Shown here: piece after piece, positions 1-7,181 of the stretch
Position numbering within the stretch: the first letter of the stretch is position 1
Layout of the letters: every line of letters begins with the position of its first letter
NCBI RefSeq assembly: GCF_001014975.1
Contig: NZ_BBXA01000025.1
Location: 1 to 50,066 of the forward strand
DNA: 50,066 nt
Source: Novosphingobium sp. MD-1
Lineage (GTDB): Bacteria > Pseudomonadota > Alphaproteobacteria > Sphingomonadales > Sphingomonadaceae
Reading direction: 5' to 3'
Notes under the pieces: generated by a model
What the model was told of the DNA's origin: nothing
The model's database searches: none
What the model saw: only the letters and a program-made list of their open reading frames with translations
Made by a program: the position numbers and the translations under genes

Positions 1-385
1 GCCGCTCGCCCTGCTGGACCAGACGGTCAGCCTGCTCGATCGCGGGGCGACGCTGGTGGAGAACATGCGCCGCCGCAACCCGGACCTCACCGAAAACGCC
101 GCCCGCGCCGCGCTCGCCCGCTTCGCCTTCCGCAACGTGGAGGGCGACCGGCCGGTGCGCGATCTCAGCGGCGGCGAATGCCTGCGCGCCGGCCTCGCCT
201 GCGTGCTATCCGGCGCGCAAGTGCCGCAATTGCTGTTGCTCGACGAGCCGACCAACCATCTCGACATCGAATCCATCGAAGTGATCGAACAGGCCCTGCG
301 CGGCTACGACGGCGCGCTGCTGCTGGTGAGCCATGATGCGGCGTTTCGGGACGCGGTTGGGGTTACGCGGGGGATTGGGTTGTGA
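1..385 (+). CDS. ABC-F family ATP-binding protein, C-terminal part
   Basis: The gene enters from the left edge; codons are read from base 2, and about 127 codons up to the TGA at 383-385 are visible. The segment holds the second nucleotide-binding domain: an ABC signature (LSGGE), a Walker B motif running into [12 protein letters not shown], and the switch histidine in LLVSHDAAF. The DEPTNHLD form and the absence of any membrane segment are typical of ABC-F proteins, soluble twin-ATPase factors that act on ribosomes in translation or antibiotic protection. Which ABC-F subgroup it is cannot be told without the N-terminal half and linker. Confidence 0.85.
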   Translation, partial: PLALLDQTVSLLDRGATLVENMRRRNPDLTENAARAALARFAFRNVEGDRPVRDLSGGECLRAGLACVLSGAQVPQLLLLDEPTNHLDIESIEVIEQALRGYDGALLLVSHDAAFRDAVGVTRGIGL

Positions 386-543
386 GGGGTGTTGAGGCCG
401 AAGCCGTTCGGGCTAGTCGAGGGATCGAGGTGTCGAGCGGAGGAGTTGGGTTAGTGGAGCTTCCGGGCGTATGCAGCCGGCGTAGCTGGCCTATATTTAA
501 GAGCGTGCACATCCCAATCTTTCAATTACCGACCGGACTCCCG

Positions 544-1479
544 TCATGTGATCCACGGATCTAACCTATACGGATTGTCCCAAAAAATCGATCCCTGGCT
601 GTCACGGACAACCGGGTGAAAGGGAGATCCGCCCAGTCGGTTGTCGACGAACGTTGTCTGCGCTTCGTCGTAGCTGATGACGAACTCCTCGGCTTGGAGA
701 CAGACGGCGTGATTAACGCCTGCAATGACAGCGTCCGGCTTCGAGAGCCGGAAAGCCTCAATCGTCTCCCTGCGTCTGGCTGCGATGAAGTATGACGCCG
801 GTGAGATCGGCAGCACGAGAAAACTTTCGCGGTGGCCGAGGCCGTTGCTCGTCATCAATGGACGATCGCTCGTCAGGAATCGGAATCTGGTTCCCCGGGC
901 GGCGCCCACGCCCCAGGTCATTTCGAGAAGCGCGTTGCCGACTTTTTGTGAGTCGACGATGCGGGGCAAGAGTAGCGCCAGTACATTCTCCTGAAGTCGC
1001 CCGCGCGAAGCCGAGATGTACTCATCGAAACTCTCCGGGTCGTTCTCTCCTTTGAGGGACGGATATTGTTGGCGGGCTCTTTCTAAGGTTTCCTCCATGT
1101 TGAGTTCGACGGCCCGGCGGAGTAGTGCCATCCTAGCCGGATGGCGGTGCAGCAGCGACATAAGGAACCTCGCCCATGCGTTCGCCCTTAGCTGGTCAAT
1201 GGGAGGCGCTGCTGTGCTCAGCATCTCCGCGAGTGCCTCATAGGCGAGGCCATCGACCTGCTTGAAAAAGCCGCTTTCTACTCGTTGACGTAGTTCGGGG
1301 TCTGCTTCGCTGAGATCGGAGTAGAGTTCCCTCTCCCAACCAACTGACTTCCGGGCTTTGCGCTGGATGTCGAGCTTCCCTGCGTGGCGTCGCCGGTAGA
1401 CAGTGACCTTGTTGTCATTACCCATCCAAGCCTTTTGGTAGAATTCGGGCAAGTAGTGATGACGTTTCGGGTCAGACAT
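544..1479 (-). CDS. DUF4238 domain-containing protein
   Basis: The 311-residue protein starts at the ATG at 1479. The reading frame stays open upstream to 1746, but the family begins with the RHHYLPEFYQKAW-type motif, here at residues 5-17, so the internal ATG is preferred; no strong ribosome binding site is visible. The N-terminal motif and overall length fit DUF4238, a family of unknown biochemical function that is scattered among bacteria and often found in variable regions. The gene stands alone, opposite in strand to the ABC-F gene, in a stretch with lower GC than its flanks, which suggests acquisition by transfer. No membrane segment or signal peptide is evident. Confidence 0.75.
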   Translation of the reverse strand: MSDPKRHHYLPEFYQKAWMGNDNKVTVYRRRHAGKLDIQRKARKSVGWERELYSDLSEADPELRQRVESGFFKQVDGLAYEALAEMLSTAAPPIDQLRANAWARFLMSLLHRHPARMALLRRAVELNMEETLERARQQYPSLKGENDPESFDEYISASRGRLQENVLALLLPRIVDSQKVGNALLEMTWGVGAARGTRFRFLTSDRPLMTSNGLGHRESFLVLPISPASYFIAARRRETIEAFRLSKPDAVIAGVNHAVCLQAEEFVISYDEAQTTFVDNRLGGSPFHPVVRDSQGSIFWDNPYRLDPWIT

Positions 1480-2093
1480 TCTCGGATGATAGTGACGGGC
1501 TTGTCCGAGGCCAAGACTATCAGGATGTCTGCGCCCTCGCGCTAAACCCTTTTCTAAATCGTTTGCTAACGTGCCCTTTGGATCGATTCGATTCGCTGCG
1601 AATGGCGGCGTTTCGGGCAAGATTGTCGCACGCAGAAATGCACCAAAACGGATATAGCGCGAGAATTCCTGTATTGTCAGGCGCGCGTCATCGCCAATAG
1701 GCATCCCGAGCCGTCGGCTCGCATCAATCCCCGCCCGCAACGGCAAGTTCCGGTTTTCGTTCGACGCTGACAGTTAATATCCGGTTGCCGGCTCTCTCCT
1801 GTCCGTCGGCGCCAGCCAACAGGCCCGGCCACCCGGCCCTAAACACGCCATCGCACCAAAACCGGCTGTTTTCCGGGCCGATTTGTGGTATGCTCCTAAT
1901 TGGTGTTGTCCGGTCGACCTGTTCGGCACGGGGCATGTTCCGGGGCTGGCGGCGCGTCCGCCTTTCGCGGGCATGAGCCGGTCAGGAGCAACCGCAGGAC
2001 TGAAAAGCTCCGGCCAGATGCCTTGGCGTCTGGCCGGGCGGTCCTTCCGCACCGCCCTTCCTTGCTGGCAGTTGTCCGGTTTTCCTGCTTCGT
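1480..2093. other. Gene-poor stretch with possible structured RNA
   Basis: I see no convincing gene here. The frame of the DUF4238 gene continues upstream to 1746 without a family-like sequence and may be a remnant. Between about 1880 and 2040 the plus strand is rich in self-complementary segments and ends in a strong hairpin at 2010-2037 (CCGGCCAGATGCC pairing with GGCGTCTGGCCGG, one G-U pair). It could be a small RNA with its terminator, but I could not match it to SRP RNA, 6S RNA, tmRNA or a known riboswitch. Confidence 0.3.
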
Positions 2094-2163
2094 CATTGCG
2101 AGCGCAGCGAAGCAATCCAGAGCGTCACGCGGAACCCTGGATTGCTTCGCTGCGCTCGCAATG
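2094..2163. repeat. Long REP-like palindrome
   Basis: Two perfect 27-base arms (2094-2120 and 2137-2163) enclose a 16-base loop; each arm holds the core GCGAGCGCAGCGAAGCAATC or its complement. This is the form of a widespread alphaproteobacterial intergenic palindrome. It sits 14 bases past the bacterioferritin stop codon and could act as a bidirectional transcription end or mRNA-stabilising hairpin. Confidence 0.85.
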
Positions 2164-2177
2164 TCGCGGGTATGGGC

Positions 2178-2657
2178 TCAGTCCTCGGGCGCTTCGCTGT
2201 TGAGCTGGATGTAGTTTGGCAGGCCCATGCGCGCGATCATGTCGAACTGCTTTTCCAGCGTATCGACATGCTCCTCCTCGCTTTCGAGGATGTGCTGGAA
2301 CAGATCGCGGCTGACATAATCGCGCACGCTTTCGCAATGGGCGATCGCGTCCTTGAGCAGCGGGATCGCCTCCATTTCCAGCGCGAGATCGGCCTTGAGG
2401 ATTTCCTCCACGGATTCGCCCACGCGCAGCCGGCCCAGCGCCTGGAAATTGGGCAGGCCATCGAGGAACAGGATGCGGTCGGCCAGCTGGTCGGCGTGCT
2501 TCATCTCGTCGATGGATTCGTGCCGTTCGAACTGGGCGAGCTTCTTGATGCCCCAGTTGTCGAGCAGGCGGAAATGCAGCCAGTACTGGTTGATGGCGGT
2601 CAGTTCGTTGAACAGCGCCTTGTTGAGAAATTCGATGACCTTGGCGTCGCCCTTCAT
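2178..2657 (-). CDS. bfr: Bacterioferritin
   Basis: The 159-residue cytoplasmic iron-storage protein assembles into a 24-subunit shell that oxidises Fe(II) and stores it as a ferric mineral. All ferroxidase ligands fall at the canonical positions: E18, E51, H54, E94, E127 and H130. Met52, the residue that binds haem between two subunits, is also present. The length matches the family exactly. It lies 125 bases downstream of the bacterioferritin-associated ferredoxin gene on the same strand, so the pair probably handles iron storage and release together. A long palindrome follows the stop codon. Confidence 0.96.
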   Translation of the reverse strand: MKGDAKVIEFLNKALFNELTAINQYWLHFRLLDNWGIKKLAQFERHESIDEMKHADQLADRILFLDGLPNFQALGRLRVGESVEEILKADLALEMEAIPLLKDAIAHCESVRDYVSRDLFQHILESEEEHVDTLEKQFDMIARMGLPNYIQLNSEAPED

Positions 2658-2782
2658 GGCGCGGCTCCTTCAAACGTCCGGGGTGGGCTGCAGCCTATGC
2701 GGCCCGCGCCCATCGGCCAAGCGCGAACGATTCGCGCGAAGGGCGGCGGTAAGGACAGGCGCTTGCGGTCAGGCGCCAGTGG

Positions 2783-2959
2783 TCAGGCAAGCGCGCAGGC
2801 GCGCTCGTCGGCCACCACATCCTCGGCATCGTCCAGGCACTGGCGGCACTGGGGCTGGCAGCCCAGCCGGGCGTAGAGCGCTTCGGCATCGCCCGAATGG
2901 CTCCGCGCGGCGCCCCGCAGGTCCTTCTCGCGAATGGCATTGCAGATGCAGACGTACAT
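2783..2959 (-). CDS. bfd: Bacterioferritin-associated ferredoxin
   Basis: The 58-residue protein starts with MYVCICNAI, which fixes the start at 2959; the open frame extends 11 codons further without family similarity. Cysteines C4, C6, C38 and C41 are the four ligands of the [2Fe-2S] cluster in Bfd proteins; an extra C34 is present. Bfd docks on bacterioferritin and passes electrons through its haem to mobilise stored iron. Its position directly upstream of bfr supports this role. The gene is divergent from metA. A Fur- or Irr-type operator is expected from known biology but I could not identify one with confidence. Confidence 0.92.
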   Translation of the reverse strand: MYVCICNAIREKDLRGAARSHSGDAEALYARLGCQPQCRQCLDDAEDVVADERACALA

Positions 2960-3100
2960 CAGGACACCCGATTCTCTCGATCGACGGAACATCTTTTAAT
3001 GCGAGGCAGTCTCAATAGCAAGGGCTGCCCGTGAATATCCTCTTGGCATCGCCCTCCGGGACAGTCCCGATTGCCAAGCGTTGCGTTCCGCGATAGAGCG

Positions 3101-3186
3101 GCTCCCGCATCAAGAGTTGGGGTGGACGCCCCGACGCCAACCTGCCGATCCGGGCAAGGTGGCGCTCCGCAAGGAGGATGTGGCCG
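3101..3186 (+). promoter_or_regulatory. Candidate SAM riboswitch (SAM-I/IV clan) upstream of metA
   Basis: The leader folds by eye into a four-way junction like SAM-I. P1 pairs CCGCATC (3105-3111) with GATGTGG (3177-3183). The conserved stretch AAGAG follows P1. P2 pairs TTGG (3117-3120) with CCAA (3137-3140) around an arm containing CCCCGACG. P3 pairs ACCTGCC (3140-3146) with GGCAAGGT (3153-3160), with one bulged A. P4 is CTCC-GCAA-GGAG (3165-3176). The core words ATCAAGAG, CCCGACG, CAACC and AAGGTGG match the order seen in SAM-I aptamers. metA is a methionine-pathway gene, a classic target of SAM riboswitches. A covariance-model search has not been done. Confidence 0.75.
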
Positions 3187-3217
3187 ATCCGGCAACCAAA
3201 CGGACACGGACACGCGC

Positions 3218-3252
3218 GGCGTCTTTCCCCACAGGACGAGAAGAAAGACGCC
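3218..3252 (+). promoter_or_regulatory. metA leader hairpin next to the ribosome binding site
   Basis: A perfect 10-bp stem pairs GGCGTCTTTC (3218-3227) with GAAAGACGCC (3243-3252) around a 15-base loop. It ends immediately before AGGA (3253-3256) and seven bases before the GTG start at 3259. This is the natural place for the expression platform of the SAM riboswitch, probably acting on translation since no T-run follows the stem. Confidence 0.6.
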
Positions 3253-3258
3253 AGGACA

Positions 3259-4167
3259 GTGCCGATCCGGATTGCCGACAACCTGCCCGCCCGCCGCACG
3301 CTCGAATCCGAAGGCGTGATCGTGATGGGCGAAACCGAAGCCGCGCGGCAGGATATCCGCCCGCTGCGCATCGCGCTGCTGAACCTGATGCCCGACAAGA
3401 TCACCACCGAAACCCAGATCGCGCGGGTGCTGGGCGCCACGCCGCTGCAGGTGGAACTGGAACTGCTGCGCATTTCCGACCACGTCAGCAAGAACACCTC
3501 GGCCGGGCACATCGCCGAATTCTACCGCCCCTGGGCGGACGTGCGCGGGGAACGCTTCGACGGGCTGATCGTGACCGGCGCGCCGGTGGAGCAGATCCCG
3601 TTTGAGGAAGTGACCTACTGGGACGAATTGCGGCGCATCTTCGACTGGTCGCAGGTCAACGTCCACCGCACGCTCAACGTCTGCTGGGGGGCGATGGCGG
3701 CGCTGCACCATTTCCATGGCGTGCCCAAGCACGGGCTGGCGGCCAAGGCCTCGGGCGTGTTCCGCCATGACAACCGCGCGCCGGCCAGCCCGTGGATGCG
3801 CGGGCTGCCCGATGTGTTCGACGTGCCCGTTTCGCGCTGGAGCGAAGTGCGCGCCACCGACCTGCCCGAAGGGCGCGGGCTGCGCGTGCTGGCCGATAGC
3901 GCCGAGACCGGGCTGTGCCTGATCGACGATCCCGCCCACCGCGCGCTGCACATGTTCAACCACCTGGAATACGATACGCTGACCCTGGCGGGCGAATATG
4001 CGCGCGATGAAGGGCACTACCTGCCGCGGCACTACTTCCCCGGCGACGATCCGCAGGCCGCGCCCGCCAACACCTGGCGCGGCCACGGGCACCTGCTCTA
4101 CGGCAACTGGATCAACGAGACCTACCAGACCACGCCGTTCGATCTGGCCGACGTGGGCGGGCGCTGA
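3259..4167 (+). CDS. metA: Homoserine O-acyltransferase MetA, probably acetyl-CoA dependent
   Basis: MetA activates homoserine for methionine synthesis. The GTG at 3259 gives a 302-residue protein beginning PIRIADNLPA, the family's usual N-terminus, with AGGA just upstream. With this start the catalytic residues fall at textbook numbers: nucleophile C142 (LNVCWGAM), H235 and E237 (FNHLEY). Residue 111, in TGAPVEQ, is glutamate; in this family E111 is associated with acetyl-CoA and glycine with succinyl-CoA, so the enzyme is predicted to make O-acetylhomoserine. An ATG at 3178 is in frame but lies inside the riboswitch. Regulation by S-adenosylmethionine through the leader RNA is inferred. Confidence 0.93.
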   Translation: MPIRIADNLPARRTLESEGVIVMGETEAARQDIRPLRIALLNLMPDKITTETQIARVLGATPLQVELELLRISDHVSKNTSAGHIAEFYRPWADVRGERFDGLIVTGAPVEQIPFEEVTYWDELRRIFDWSQVNVHRTLNVCWGAMAALHHFHGVPKHGLAAKASGVFRHDNRAPASPWMRGLPDVFDVPVSRWSEVRATDLPEGRGLRVLADSAETGLCLIDDPAHRALHMFNHLEYDTLTLAGEYARDEGHYLPRHYFPGDDPQAAPANTWRGHGHLLYGNWINETYQTTPFDLADVGGR

Positions 4168-4170
4168 GCA

Positions 4171-4199
4171 GGGGCGCCAGGAAGGGGCGCCAGGAAGGG
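4171..4199. repeat. Short tandem repeat after metA
   Basis: The 13-base unit GGGGCGCCAGGAA occurs twice in tandem (4171-4183 and 4184-4196) followed by GGGG. It begins three bases after the metA stop codon. No function is apparent. Confidence 0.8.
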
Positions 4200-4285
4200 G
4201 TAGGTGCGGCATCAAAGCCAGCGCCCGCTTGCCTTTCCGGGCGGACCTGACTATGGGCGCCTCCTTCAACCGACACACCATTCGG

Positions 4286-4320
4286 GATTCGCCTGGCTGA
4301 AAGGGCTGCCACGGCGAATC
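4286..4320 (+). promoter_or_regulatory. Hairpin in the rpmI-rplT leader
   Basis: GATTCGCC (4286-4293) pairs with GGCGAATC (4313-4320), and inside it TGGC pairs with GCCA, giving about 12 pairs with one bulged base. It ends 26 bases before the L35 start. L20 represses its own operon through leader RNA structures in other bacteria, so this may be such an operator; that is inference. Confidence 0.4.
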
Positions 4321-4346
4321 TGGCGCGTCGAATCTAGGAGACGAAA

Positions 4347-4550
4347 ATGCCCAAGCTCAAGACCAAGAGCGGCGTGAAGAAGCGGTTCAAGATCACCGCT
4401 TCCGGCAAGGTGAAGCACGGCGTTGCCGGCAAGCGCCACCGCCTGATCAGCCACAACGCCAAGTACATCCGCCAGAACCGCGGCACGGAAGTGATTTCCG
4501 ACGCCGACGCGAAGGTGATCAAGAAGTGGGCGCCCTACGGGCTGAACTGA
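4347..4550 (+). CDS. rpmI: 50S ribosomal protein L35
   Basis: The 67-residue, highly basic protein begins [14 protein letters not shown] and contains the L35 hallmark [12 protein letters not shown] with the later [15 protein letters not shown] segment. Length and sequence are typical. AGGAG at 4336-4340 stands six bases before the ATG. It is the first gene of a two-gene operon with rplT, 13 bases downstream, and is preceded by a leader hairpin that may mediate autoregulation by L20. infC, often the gene before rpmI, is not here. Confidence 0.97.
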   Translation: MPKLKTKSGVKKRFKITASGKVKHGVAGKRHRLISHNAKYIRQNRGTEVISDADAKVIKKWAPYGLN

Positions 4551-4563
4551 GGAGCGCTGACTT

Positions 4564-4926
4564 ATGAGCCGTATCAAGCGTGGTGTTACCACCCGTGCCA
4601 AGCACAAGCGGATTCTGGACCAGGCCAAGGGTTACCGCGGCCGTCGCAAGAACACGATCCGCGTCGCCCGTCAGGCCGTCGAAAAGGCCGGCCAGTACGC
4701 CTATCGCGACCGCAAGGTTAAGAAGCGCACCTTCCGCGCCCTGTGGATCCAGCGCATCAACGCCGCGGTCCGCGCCGAAGGCCTCACCTATTCGCAGTTC
4801 ATCCACGGCGTGAAGCTCGCCGGGATCGAACTCGATCGCAAGGCGATGGCCGATCTGGCGATGAACGAAGGCGGCGTGTTCAACGCCGTGATCGCGCAGG
4901 CCAAGGCAGCGCTTCCCGCCGCCTGA
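4564..4926 (+). CDS. rplT: 50S ribosomal protein L20
   Basis: The 120-residue basic protein ([17 protein letters not shown] at the start, [20 protein letters not shown] next) is a canonical L20, an early-binding protein needed for assembly of the large ribosomal subunit and a repressor of its own operon in several bacteria. A ribosome binding site (GAGGAG) precedes the start. A strong intrinsic terminator follows at 4951-4987, so L35 and L20 form a closed unit separated from pheS by a regulator gene. Confidence 0.97.
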   Translation: MSRIKRGVTTRAKHKRILDQAKGYRGRRKNTIRVARQAVEKAGQYAYRDRKVKKRTFRALWIQRINAAVRAEGLTYSQFIHGVKLAGIELDRKAMADLAMNEGGVFNAVIAQAKAALPAA

Positions 4927-4950
4927 GCCGTTCGCATCGCGAACCGCATC

Positions 4951-4987
4951 AAAGGGCATTGGTCCGTTCTGGACCAATGCCCTTTTT
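4951..4987 (+). terminator. Intrinsic terminator of rpmI-rplT
   Basis: AAAGGGCATTGGTCC pairs perfectly with GGACCAATGCCCTTT around the 5-base loop GTTCT, and the stem runs into a T-tract (CCCTTTTTG). It lies 25 bases past the rplT stop codon. Confidence 0.95.
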
Positions 4988-5129
4988 GCTGGAAAATCAG
5001 AAACTACCCCCGATTCTGCTAACCTGCGTGACAATATCGCCGATCTGGAGGCTTTTGCAGCGCGCAACAAACGATTATGGCGATTTGTAACGGATTGCTA
5101 CCTAGCAACGATTCCGAAGGGTCGCGCGA

Positions 5130-6017
5130 TTGCCAGCGGATTGCCGCGTAAAGGTTCGTTTCCATCAGCCGCCCCTGGCGCTGCGCCCCTATTTCACGAC
5201 GTTTTACCTCACCGAGATCGACATTCCCGACGGGCAGCGGGTGCAGGATCACCTGCATCCCGAATGGGCCAACCTGCGGCTGTTCCAGGGTGTGACGCCC
5301 GAAGCGGAGATCGCGGGGATCAAGGGGCCGCCCGGCATTGCCGCGATCGGCACCGGGCCGACGAGCACGACCATCCGCTTCACCGCCGGCCGCTGCCGCA
5401 TATGGGGCATCGGCCTGTTGCCGCTGGGCTGGGCCAAGTTCGCGCGGGCGCCGGCGCATCTCTGGGCCGATCGCATCTTCGATCCCTGCGCGGAGCCTGA
5501 CTTCGCCCAGTTCGGTCCGCTGATCGACGGCGTATTCGGCGCGTGCGTGGACGAAGCGGCGGAACTGGAACGGATCACCGCCTTTTTCGCGGCGCGCGCG
5601 GACATGCCGGCGCCCGATGAAGACCGGATCGTGGCCATCCATGGCGCGATCGTCGATCCGGAAACGGGCTCCGTGGCGGACGTGGCCGAAGCGACGGGCC
5701 TGGCTTCGTACACCATCGAGCGCATCTGCCGCCGCTATTTCGGCTTCGCCCCGCGCCTGCTGCTGCGGCGGCAGCGCTTCATGCGCAGCCTGTCGCAGTA
5801 CATGCTCGATCCCGAACTCAAGTGGATCGGCGCGATCGACGGGCACTATCACGATCAGGCGCAGTTCGTTCGCGATTTCCGGCGGTTCATGGGGATGACG
5901 CCGCGCGCCTATGTGGCGCATCCGCGTCCGGTGCTGTCGGCCGTGATGCGCGCGCGCTTCGAGGCGGCCGGCGCGGCCGTGCAGGCGCTGCACCTGCCGG
6001 CGCGGACCGGGGACTGA
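5130..6017 (+). CDS. AraC-family transcriptional regulator
   Basis: The 295-residue protein starts at a TTG with GAAGGG about nine bases upstream. The C-terminal third (about residues 190-275) carries two helix-turn-helix units of AraC type: SVADVAEATGLASYTIERI, then a second helix pair around YHDQAQFVRDFRRFMGMTPRAY, the usual AraC ending. The N-terminal 150 residues look like a beta-rich sensor domain of the kind placed before AraC domains in many proteobacterial regulators; its ligand is unknown. It sits between rplT and pheS, two genes normally adjacent or linked by ihf or transport genes, and is separated from rplT by a terminator. Its targets cannot be inferred from context. Confidence 0.85.
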   Translation: MPADCRVKVRFHQPPLALRPYFTTFYLTEIDIPDGQRVQDHLHPEWANLRLFQGVTPEAEIAGIKGPPGIAAIGTGPTSTTIRFTAGRCRIWGIGLLPLGWAKFARAPAHLWADRIFDPCAEPDFAQFGPLIDGVFGACVDEAAELERITAFFAARADMPAPDEDRIVAIHGAIVDPETGSVADVAEATGLASYTIERICRRYFGFAPRLLLRRQRFMRSLSQYMLDPELKWIGAIDGHYHDQAQFVRDFRRFMGMTPRAYVAHPRPVLSAVMRARFEAAGAAVQALHLPARTGD

Positions 6018-6080
6018 TGCAACGGGGGCGCTGCGTTTCGCCCTTTGATTCCGCACCGTTTGGCGCTAGCGGCACCGGCG

Positions 6081-7181
6081 ATGGAACAGCTTGAACAACA
6101 GCAGGCCGAAACGCTGGGCGCGATCGCGGATGCCGCGACGCCCGAAGCGGTCGAGGCGATCCGCGTAGCCGCGCTCGGCAAGCAGGGCTGGGTCAGCGCC
6201 CTGCTCAAGACGCTGGGCGGCATGTCCCCGGAACAGCGCCAGAGCGAAGGCCCGAAGATCCACGCCGCGCGCGAAGCGGTGACCGTCGCGCTGGCCGCGC
6301 GCAAGGGCGCGCTTGAGGCAGCGGCGCTCGATGCGCGGCTGGCGGCCGAGACGGTGGACCTTTCGCTTCCCGCGCCCGAAGCGCCCAGGGGATCGGTCCA
6401 TCCGGTCAGCCAGGTGATGGACGAGCTGGCGGAAATCTTCGCCGACATGGGCTTCGCGGTGGCGTCCGGTCCAGAGATCGAGGACGACTGGCACAACTTC
6501 ACCGCGCTCAACATGCCCGAAACGCACCCGGCGCGGGCGATGCACGATACCTTCTATTTCCCCGACAAGGATGCGGAAGGGCGCGCCATGCTGCTGCGCA
6601 CGCATACCTCGCCGGTGCAGATCCGCGCGATGCTGAAACAGGGCGCGCCGCTGCGCGTGATCGCGCCCGGCCGCGTCTATCGCAGCGACAGCGATGCCAC
6701 GCACACGCCGATGTTCCACCAGATCGAAGGCCTGGTGATCGACAAGGGCATCCACCTTGGTCACCTGAAGTGGACGCTGGAAACCTTTCTCAAGGCGTTC
6801 TTCGAGCGCGACGACATCGTGCTGCGCCTGCGCCCGAGCTATTTCCCGTTCACCGAACCGTCGGTGGAAGTCGACGTGGGCTATACCGTGGTCAACGGCA
6901 AGCGCGTGGTTGGCGGCGGCGGTGACGTCGCAAACGGCGGCTGGATGGAAGTGCTGGGCTCGGGCATGGTCAACCGCCGCGTCATCGAATTCGGCGGGCT
7001 CGATCCCGATCAATGGCAGGGCTTCGCCTTCGGCACCGGCGTCGACCGGCTGGCCATGCTGAAATACGGTATGGACGATCTGCGCGCGTTCTTCGATGGC
7101 GATGTGCGCTGGCTGCGGCACTACGGTTTCGGCGCGCTCGATGTGCCGACGCTTTCCGGCGGCGTGGGGGTGAAGGCATGA
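6081..7181 (+). CDS. pheS: Phenylalanyl-tRNA synthetase alpha subunit
   Basis: This is the catalytic subunit of the heterotetramer that attaches phenylalanine to tRNA-Phe. The chosen ATG gives 366 residues beginning [13 protein letters not shown]; an upstream in-frame TTG adds 12 residues with no support. After an N-terminal coiled coil for tRNA binding (about residues 1-90), class II synthetase motifs follow: the motif 1 region ([19 protein letters not shown]), motif 2 ([20 protein letters not shown]) and motif 3 ([14 protein letters not shown]). The stop codon overlaps the pheT start in ATGA, so the subunits are translationally coupled. Confidence 0.97.
   Translation: MEQLEQQQAETLGAIADAATPEAVEAIRVAALGKQGWVSALLKTLGGMSPEQRQSEGPKIHAAREAVTVALAARKGALEAAALDARLAAETVDLSLPAPEAPRGSVHPVSQVMDELAEIFADMGFAVASGPEIEDDWHNFTALNMPETHPARAMHDTFYFPDKDAEGRAMLLRTHTSPVQIRAMLKQGAPLRVIAPGRVYRSDSDATHTPMFHQIEGLVIDKGIHLGHLKWTLETFLKAFFERDDIVLRLRPSYFPFTEPSVEVDVGYTVVNGKRVVGGGGDVANGGWMEVLGSGMVNRRVIEFGGLDPDQWQGFAFGTGVDRLAMLKYGMDDLRAFFDGDVRWLRHYGFGALDVPTLSGGVGVKA

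Noticed and set aside
386..543. Degenerate CCGTTCGGGC...GTCGAG repeat after the ABC-F gene
   Set aside because: It resembles known sphingomonad intergenic repeats only loosely, with no second copy seen in the window.
1880..2009. Possible SRP (4.5S) or 6S RNA gene
   Set aside because: The conserved GGAAGG/AGCAG apex of SRP RNA is missing and no 6S-like open bubble could be drawn.
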